Of a stretch of DNA of 11,996 bases, positions 6,773 through 11,996 are shown piece by piece. The position numbers and the translations under genes were made by a program. Under the pieces are notes generated by a model that did not search any database, was not told where the DNA came from, and worked only from the letters and a program-made list of their open reading frames with translations. Positions within the stretch are counted from its first letter, which is position 1; every line of letters starts with the position of its first letter. The DNA is from an uncultured Phascolarctobacterium sp. (lineage in GTDB: Bacteria; Bacillota; Negativicutes; Acidaminococcales; Acidaminococcaceae): the NCBI GenBank assembly GCA_900552855.1, contig USBG01000045.1, forward strand, positions 1-11,996, given 5' to 3'.

Positions 6773-8134
6773 CTACTCAGCAAGGCCTTGCACTAAATTC
6801 TTAAAGCAACGGCCACGCTCGGGGTAGTTTTTGAACATATCAAAGGAAGAGCAGGCAGGTGACAAAAGCACAACCTGTGGTGGCTGAGCCAGCTTATAGG
6901 CCATATTAACAGCCTCCTCAAAGGAATCCGCCAGCATAATATGGGGTACGCTACAGGCTACTGCAGCAGCATTAAAGCGTTCCCTTGCCTCTCCCAATAA
7001 AATCAAGGTATCAACCTTCTCCTTAATAACCTCCATCATTGGCTCTAAGGGTGTCAGTTTATCATGACCACCAGCAAGCAAAATGATGTGGCCGTTTTCA
7101 AAGGCCTCCAAGGCTTTAACTGTAGAATCAGTATTAGTAGCCTTAGAATCATTATAATAAGGAACACCCTTAATGGTTTTAACATATTCCAGACGGTGCT
7201 CAATACTGCGGAAATTACGCAGCACATCAGCAATATCTGCAATGCTTACGCCTGCAAAGAAGCCACAGGCAATGGCAGCCAAAACATTTTCCTCATTATG
7301 ACCACCAAAAAGGTGCATTTCCTTTATATTGCAAACCTTAAAGGTTTCATTTTTCCATTTTATCACAAAATCGCCGTTTTGCATAAAAATGCCGTTTTCC
7401 AGCTCTTCTTTTCTGCTAAAGAAGCAAATCTGTCCCTTGCTTTCGTCCGCCCAGCTGCGAACCTCAGGGTCATCATAATTCAGCACAGTTACCTGCTGCG
7501 GTCCCTGTTGAGTAAAAATACGCTTTTTAGCGTCACCATAAGCCTTCATGGTATGGTGTCTTTCTAAATGGTCAGGAGTAAGATTCAGCACCACTGCAAT
7601 GTCAGGGCAAAAGCTTTGCACCTTTTCCAGCTGAAAGCTGGACAGCTCCGCTGCCAGCCAGCCATTTTCAGGCAGCTGCTCAACCTCCTTAGAAAGTGCC
7701 AAGCCAATGTTGCCACCAACTGCAGAGGGTACACTAAGACGCTTCAGCATTTCACCTACAAGAGTAGTAGTTGTTGTTTTACCATTAGTACCGGTAATAG
7801 CTGCAATATGACCGCCAAATAAACGGTAGCCCAGCTCAACCTCGCTAATAACCTCTACACCACTTTGCTCTGCCAACAGCACGTTTTCACAATCAGCAGG
7901 CACACCCGGTGAAAGCACAATAAGCTCCACCTGCGGAAGCAGCTCCTCAAAGGATGCTGTGCCGCAGACAAAGCCACCACAGGAAGCCTCCAGCTTTTGC
8001 AGTAAAGCTGCATCCAGCTGACAGGCTGTATCATTATATAAATAGACTCTCTTGTTTTGCTGCACTAAAACCTCTGCAGCACCGCGTCCGCTAATGCCGG
8101 CGCCATAAACCATAACGGCCTTTTGCTCAGCCAT
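6773..8134 (-). CDS. murD: UDP-N-acetylmuramoyl-L-alanine--D-glutamate ligase MurD
   Basis: Cytoplasmic ATP-dependent ligase adding D-glutamate as the second stem residue. The 453-residue product is of normal length. It shows the N-terminal GAGISGRGAA loop (11-20), P-loop GTNGKTTTT (115-123), ELSSFQLE (163-170), NLTPDHLERH (184-193), a lysine in the YGDAKKRIF segment (K203) at the usual carbamylated position, HRLE (313-316), YNDSKATN (327-334) and SPACSSFDMFKNYPERG (425-441). ELSSFQLE and SSFDMFKNYPERG are MurD-specific. ATG start with AGGAGG about 8 nt upstream, 32 nt after mraY. Confidence 0.98.
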   Translation of the reverse strand: MAEQKAVMVYGAGISGRGAAEVLVQQNKRVYLYNDTACQLDAALLQKLEASCGGFVCGTASFEELLPQVELIVLSPGVPADCENVLLAEQSGVEVISEVELGYRLFGGHIAAITGTNGKTTTTTLVGEMLKRLSVPSAVGGNIGLALSKEVEQLPENGWLAAELSSFQLEKVQSFCPDIAVVLNLTPDHLERHHTMKAYGDAKKRIFTQQGPQQVTVLNYDDPEVRSWADESKGQICFFSRKEELENGIFMQNGDFVIKWKNETFKVCNIKEMHLFGGHNEENVLAAIACGFFAGVSIADIADVLRNFRSIEHRLEYVKTIKGVPYYNDSKATNTDSTVKALEAFENGHIILLAGGHDKLTPLEPMMEVIKEKVDTLILLGEARERFNAAAVACSVPHIMLADSFEEAVNMAYKLAQPPQVVLLSPACSSFDMFKNYPERGRCFKNLVQGLAE

Positions 8135-8166
8135 GGTAAAGCCTCCTAAAATCTTTTATTTAATTA

Positions 8167-9150
8167 TTAAAAATTGGATAATTTTTCTATAACCCAGGAT
8201 ACCCACAAAGAAAAGGCAGCCATGGAAAGTACACAGCTTACAGCAGTAAATACTGCTACAACCTTGGTCTCGCGCCAGCCACCCAGCTCAAAATGATGGT
8301 GTAAGGGTGACATACGGAAAATGCGCTTGCCATGAGTCAGCTTAAAATAGGTTACCTGAATAATTACAGAGGCAGCCTCCGCTACGTACACACCGCCTAA
8401 AAGCACCAAAAGCAGCTCCGTACGAGTTACCAGTGCCAAAGCAGCAATACCGCCACCTAAAGCTAAGGAGCCTGTATCACCCATAAACACCTTGGCAGGA
8501 TAACGGTTGAACAGCAAAAAGCCTAAGCAGGCACCGGCAATAGCCATAGCAAAGCAGCTCATATCACTAAAGCCAGCTAAATAAGCAATAGCACTATAAA
8601 CAATGGCCACAGGCAGTGTAACAAAGGATACCAGGCCATCTAGGCCATCAGTCAGGTTAACTGCATTGGTAGTACCTACTAAAAGTAAGAATACCAGCAC
8701 ATAATAGCCCCAGCCTAAATCAAGCATCCAGTTAAAGCCAGGCACCCAAACGGTAGTGTTCTTAATAAAGTGCTCAGCATAGTACACATAGGCACCTGCC
8801 ATAATAAACTGCATCAAAAATTTTTGCACAGCAGTCAGGCCTAAATTACGCTTCATAACAACCTTGATATAGTCATCAATAAAGCCAATAATGCCATGGC
8901 CAACTAAAAGCACCATACCAATAATAACGTGGGGAGTAAATTCACCCCAAATCAGCATTGCTACAATGATGGCTGCAATCATCATCAAACCACCCATAGT
9001 AGGAGTGCCGCTTTTTTTCATATGGCTTTCGGGACCGCAGCCACGAATGCTTTGTCCAAATTTAATTCTGTGTAAAAACGGAATCAAGAAGGGTCCAATA
9101 ATGGCGCAAACAGCAAAGGCTGTTGCCAAAACACCCATTTCTGAAAACAT
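8167..9150 (-). CDS. mraY: Phospho-N-acetylmuramoyl-pentapeptide transferase MraY
   Basis: Polytopic membrane enzyme that transfers phospho-MurNAc-pentapeptide from UDP to undecaprenyl phosphate, forming lipid I. The 327 residues hold about ten hydrophobic segments. Family motifs are SGTPTMGG (47-54), GFIDDYIKV (89-97) with the D92/D93 pair, TNAVNLTDGLDGL (161-173), NRYPAKVFMGDTGSLALGG (215-233) with catalytic D225, and the cytoplasmic loop MSPLHHHFELGGWRE (280-294) with H284-H286. All residues normally required for Mg2+ and uridine binding appear present. ATG start with AGGAG about 10 nt upstream, 33 nt after murF. A few clustered hydrophobic codons make antisense open frames here, which are not genes. 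Confidence 0.98.
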   Translation of the reverse strand: MFSEMGVLATAFAVCAIIGPFLIPFLHRIKFGQSIRGCGPESHMKKSGTPTMGGLMMIAAIIVAMLIWGEFTPHVIIGMVLLVGHGIIGFIDDYIKVVMKRNLGLTAVQKFLMQFIMAGAYVYYAEHFIKNTTVWVPGFNWMLDLGWGYYVLVFLLLVGTTNAVNLTDGLDGLVSFVTLPVAIVYSAIAYLAGFSDMSCFAMAIAGACLGFLLFNRYPAKVFMGDTGSLALGGGIAALALVTRTELLLVLLGGVYVAEAASVIIQVTYFKLTHGKRIFRMSPLHHHFELGGWRETKVVAVFTAVSCVLSMAAFSLWVSWVIEKLSNF

Positions 9151-9183
9151 ACTATATATCTCCTAAATCTATATTGAATTAGC

Positions 9184-10545
9184 TTATTTAAAAAGCTCCA
9201 GCATTTTGCCAACCTGCATAGAGTTACTGCCTTTAAGCAGAATAATATCACCTGCATCCGCCAGCTGACGCAGCTTATCGGCTGCCTCCTGACGATTAGC
9301 AAAGTGCATAGCCTTGCCACCCAGCTTTTCTACCTGGTCACTGATATAGGCAGCCTCATCACCATAGGTCAGCACCAAATCAGTACCATATTCTACAGCC
9401 CAGCTGCCAACTCGTCTATGAGCATCCTCAGAAATAGCACCAAGCTCCAGCATATCTGCTAAAACAGCAATACTGCGAGCGTTTTTAGCAGCCTTTTTGG
9501 CCTCAGCCAAAGTCTTTAAGGCAGCCTCCATAGAAGCAGGGCTGGCATTATAGGCATCATTGATAAAGGTAATATCACCAATGTAGATAATCTCCTGACG
9601 ACTGCCAGTCAGCCTTGCAGTTGCCAAGGCCTTAGCACTATCCTCTAAGCTAATTCCATAGCAGGCAGCACCGGCAATAGCACTTAAGGCATTATAAACA
9701 TTGTGCTCACCAATCAGCTGCAAACGCACCTGTACAGCTTTGCCTGTTGCCTTTTCAGTACAGGTAAAATTAGTGCCTAAGGCAGTAGTAGTAATATCAC
9801 TGCCACAATAATCGCATTTATCGCTTAAACCAAAGTAAACAACCTTAGCGTTAGTTTTTTCAGCAGCCTTCAGCACATATTCATTATCGCCATTTAAAAT
9901 AGCAAAGCCCTCAGCAGGCAGCTTTTCAACAATTTCCGCCTTGGCCTTACCAATATTTTCCATGCTTCCTAAAAGCTCCATATGGGTTTCGCCAACATTG
10001 GTAATAAGGCCACTGTCAGGCTCGGCAATATCGCACAGCTCTGCAATTTGCCCCAAGCCACGCATGCCCATTTCAACTACAGCAATATCTGTATCCGGCT
10101 CAATGCTGAGCAAGGTTTTAGGCAGGCCAATTTCGTTATTAAAATTGCCCTGAGTCTTAACAACCTTATATTTAGCACCAAGGCAAGCCGCCAGCAAATC
10201 CTTAGTAGAGGTTTTGCCGTTAGAGCCTGTAATAGCAAATACCTTCAAGCCAGCAAATTTACGTCTATAAGCACGAGCAATCTCCTGATAGGCAGTCAGG
10301 GTATTTTCTACCTTAAAGACTGCCACATTATCAGGCAAAGCCTCAATATCATGGGAGATAACCACGCCGCGTGCCCCCAGCTCCACAGCCTTGGCACAAT
10401 AGTCATGGCCATCAAATTTATCGCCTACAAGAGCTACAAAAAGCTCACCAGGCTGAACTGCACGAGAATCAGTGGTAACACCTGTAAAATCAAAATCGCT
10501 CACTGCAGCACCTGTAGCCGCAATGATTTCACTGGCCTTCATCAT
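9184..10545 (-). CDS. murF: UDP-MurNAc-tripeptide--D-Ala-D-Ala ligase MurF
   Basis: Cytoplasmic ligase that attaches the D-Ala-D-Ala made by Ddl to UDP-MurNAc-tripeptide, completing the pentapeptide precursor. 453 residues, a normal length. N-domain with TTDSRAVQPGELFVAL (24-39) and GHDY (46-49); central domain with P-loop GSNGKTSTKD (107-116), GNFNNEIGLP (133-142), EMGMRGLGQI (158-167) and ITNVGETHMELLGS (181-194); HNVYNALSAIA (281-291); C-domain with FINDAYNASPASM (327-339) and LLKGSNSMQVGKM (436-448). GNFNNEIGLP and NDAYNASP are MurF-specific. The ATG overlaps the murE stop by 4 nt, with GGAG about 10 nt upstream; an adjacent second ATG at 10542 could be used instead, changing the protein by one residue. 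Confidence 0.98.
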   Translation of the reverse strand: MMKASEIIAATGAAVSDFDFTGVTTDSRAVQPGELFVALVGDKFDGHDYCAKAVELGARGVVISHDIEALPDNVAVFKVENTLTAYQEIARAYRRKFAGLKVFAITGSNGKTSTKDLLAACLGAKYKVVKTQGNFNNEIGLPKTLLSIEPDTDIAVVEMGMRGLGQIAELCDIAEPDSGLITNVGETHMELLGSMENIGKAKAEIVEKLPAEGFAILNGDNEYVLKAAEKTNAKVVYFGLSDKCDYCGSDITTTALGTNFTCTEKATGKAVQVRLQLIGEHNVYNALSAIAGAACYGISLEDSAKALATARLTGSRQEIIYIGDITFINDAYNASPASMEAALKTLAEAKKAAKNARSIAVLADMLELGAISEDAHRRVGSWAVEYGTDLVLTYGDEAAYISDQVEKLGGKAMHFANRQEAADKLRQLADAGDIILLKGSNSMQVGKMLELFK

Positions 10546-11996
10546 TTTTTATCACTCCAGTATTCTAAAACAACCTCTTTATCATCAAAGTGAATGGTTT
10601 TGTCCTTCAGAATCTGATAATTTTCGTGGCCCTTGCCTGCAATCATAATAACATCATCATCAGCAGCATTAGCCAGCGCATATTCAATAGCCTCCTTACG
10701 GTCAGCTACACGTGCAACTCTTTTGCCCTCAGGAACATTTTCCAAAGCAACAAAGATTTGGTCAATAATCTTCTCAGGGTCCTCAGTACGAGGATTATCA
10801 GAGGTTACAACAACATTATCTGCCAGCTCTAAGGCAATACCGCCCATAATAGGACGCTTTTTGTTGTCACGGTCACCACCGCAGCCAAACACAGCCCACA
10901 GCTTGCCTCTAGTAATGGAGCGCGCAGTCTTCAGCACGTTCTCCAAGCCGTCAGGAGTGTGTGCATAGTCAACAATTACAGTATAGGGCTGACCAGCCTC
11001 AACCAGCTGGAAGCGTCCGGGAACGCCATCAAAGCCATCTAAAACAGAGCAGATAATTTCTTTATCAATATTTTCTGCCAGCATAGCAGCAACAACGCCC
11101 ATAACATTGTATACGTTAAACTCGCCGGTAATCTTCAGCTCTAAATCCATTTCGCCCACAGGAGTTGCCAGCTTCAGCTGCATATGCTTAGCCTCAACAG
11201 TAAAGCTGATGGGGTAAATATCATTAGTGTGCTCCTTGCCATAGGTCCAGGACTTAGCCTTAGTACGCTCCTTAATAATAGCAGAGCTGGGGTCATCCAT
11301 ATTGAACACAGCATTTTTATTAGGCTTTAAACCATCAGTCAAATGTTCAAAAAGCAAGCTTTTAGCATCACGATAGTTTTCTAAGGTGCCATGAAAATCA
11401 AGATGGTCCTGAGTAATATTAGTCAGCACGCCACAATCATATTCAATGCCTGCCACACGCTTTAAGGCCAAAGCATGGCTTGAAACCTCCATGACAACAT
11501 AATCGCAGCCAGCACATTCCATTGCATACAGCGCCTTTTGCAAATCAACTACGTCAGGAGTAGTATTGTGAGACTCTGTTATCTCGTCCTCAATCATGAT
11601 ATTGATAGTACCAATAAGACCAACCTTATAGCCAGCCTTACGCAGAATCAAACGCATGATATTGGTGGAGGTTGTTTTGCCGTTAGTGCCGGTCACACCC
11701 AGCATACGCATTTTTTTGCCAGGATAATCAAAGAAGAAGGGAACAACCTCCTCCATAGCCGCACGAGTATCAGCAACCTGGATAATAGTCATGCCCTGGG
11801 GTATTTCCTGGGGAATATCCTCTACCAGTGCCGCAGCAGCACCCTTTTCCGCAGCCATTTTAATAAATTTATGACCGTCAACAGTAGCGCCCTTCAGGCA
11901 GATAAATAAGCTTCCCGGTACAACCACGCGGGAGTCAGCAGTAACATCAGTAATAGCTTTATCAGCAGCACCCAAAACCTTGGCCTGGGGCAGCTT
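10542..11996 (-). CDS. murE: UDP-MurNAc-L-Ala-D-Glu--meso-DAP ligase MurE (5' end beyond the window)
   Basis: Cytoplasmic ligase adding the third stem residue to UDP-MurNAc-L-Ala-D-Glu. The reading frame is open to the right edge (first visible residues KLPQAKVLGAADKAIT), so the true start, probably some 10-20 codons further, lies outside; the TTG at 11975 is an internal leucine codon. Numbering from the first visible codon: VTADSRVVVPGSLF (18-31), P-loop GTNGKTT (103-109), NTTPDVVDL (144-152), EVSSHAL (170-176), NITQDHLDFHGT (193-204), the carbamylated-lysine segment YRDAKSLLF (K212), DYAHTPDGLENVL (343-355), and SDNPRTEDP (399-407). DNPR is the motif of meso-diaminopimelate-adding MurE, in contrast to the lysine-adding enzymes. 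The stop TGA overlaps the murF ATG. Confidence 0.97.
   Translation of the reverse strand, partial: KLPQAKVLGAADKAITDVTADSRVVVPGSLFICLKGATVDGHKFIKMAAEKGAAAALVEDIPQEIPQGMTIIQVADTRAAMEEVVPFFFDYPGKKMRMLGVTGTNGKTTSTNIMRLILRKAGYKVGLIGTINIMIEDEITESHNTTPDVVDLQKALYAMECAGCDYVVMEVSSHALALKRVAGIEYDCGVLTNITQDHLDFHGTLENYRDAKSLLFEHLTDGLKPNKNAVFNMDDPSSAIIKERTKAKSWTYGKEHTNDIYPISFTVEAKHMQLKLATPVGEMDLELKITGEFNVYNVMGVVAAMLAENIDKEIICSVLDGFDGVPGRFQLVEAGQPYTVIVDYAHTPDGLENVLKTARSITRGKLWAVFGCGGDRDNKKRPIMGGIALELADNVVVTSDNPRTEDPEKIIDQIFVALENVPEGKRVARVADRKEAIEYALANAADDDVIMIAGKGHENYQILKDKTIHFDDKEVVLEYWSDKK

Noticed and set aside
7064..7822. Two consecutive plus-strand open frames opposite murD
   Set aside because: Both are complementary to conserved MurD coding sequence and show no motif or ribosome binding site.
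9982..10593. Plus-strand open frame (203 codons) opposite murF and the end of murE
   Set aside because: Antisense shadow of two intact Mur ligase genes, with unlikely residue composition and no family resemblance.
11973..11975. TTG as the start of murE
   Set aside because: The frame is open for seven more codons to the window edge with MurE-like sequence (LPQAKVLG), and no ribosome binding site precedes the TTG; the true start is outside the window.

Overview
The window is the distal part of a division and cell wall (dcw) cluster. All genes lie on the minus strand, so transcription runs from the right edge to the left. In transcription order they are murE (5' end cut off by the window edge), murF, mraY, murD, murG, murC, ddl, ftsQ, a DUF881 gene, sbp and ftsZ. 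A strong Rho-independent terminator follows ftsZ at the left end. Gene spacing is tight: 4-nt ATGA overlaps at murE/murF and DUF881/sbp, an 8-nt overlap at murC/ddl, and gaps of 14 to 65 nt elsewhere. The only larger gap is 108 nt, before ftsZ. This looks like one operon with a possible extra promoter before ftsZ.

The organism is probably a low-to-mid GC member of the Firmicutes, and a diderm Negativicutes lineage is the best guess. DUF881 plus small basic protein (Sbp) between ftsQ and ftsZ is a Firmicutes arrangement (B. subtilis divIB-ylxW-ylxX-sbp-ftsA-ftsZ). The block murE-murF-mraY-murD-murG-murC-ddl-ftsQ follows the E. coli order. MurE carries the DNPR motif of meso-diaminopimelate-adding enzymes, which fits a diderm. 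The taxonomic assignment is inference from these features, not a database result.

Region by region: 10542-11996 murE (partial), 9184-10545 murF, 8167-9150 mraY, 6773-8134 murD, 5654-6757 murG, 4242-5639 murC, 3311-4249 ddl, 2471-3256 ftsQ, 1698-2405 DUF881, 1369-1701 sbp, 1261-1368 intergenic with weak promoter-like sequence, 166-1260 ftsZ, 111-148 terminator, 1-110 AT-rich sequence in which no gene is seen.

The products form one pathway. MurC, MurD and MurE add L-Ala, D-Glu and (predicted) meso-DAP to UDP-MurNAc. Ddl makes D-Ala-D-Ala, which MurF attaches. MraY moves the muropeptide to undecaprenyl phosphate at the membrane, and MurG adds GlcNAc to give lipid II. FtsQ and FtsZ belong to the divisome; DUF881 and Sbp are conserved membrane proteins of unknown role that travel with it. 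Three genes expected in such clusters are not here: ftsW (between murD and murG), murB (near murC) and ftsA (before ftsZ). I see no defence system, mobile element, CRISPR array, RNA gene or other novel system. The main points of interest are the mixed gene order, these absences and the DUF881/sbp pair.
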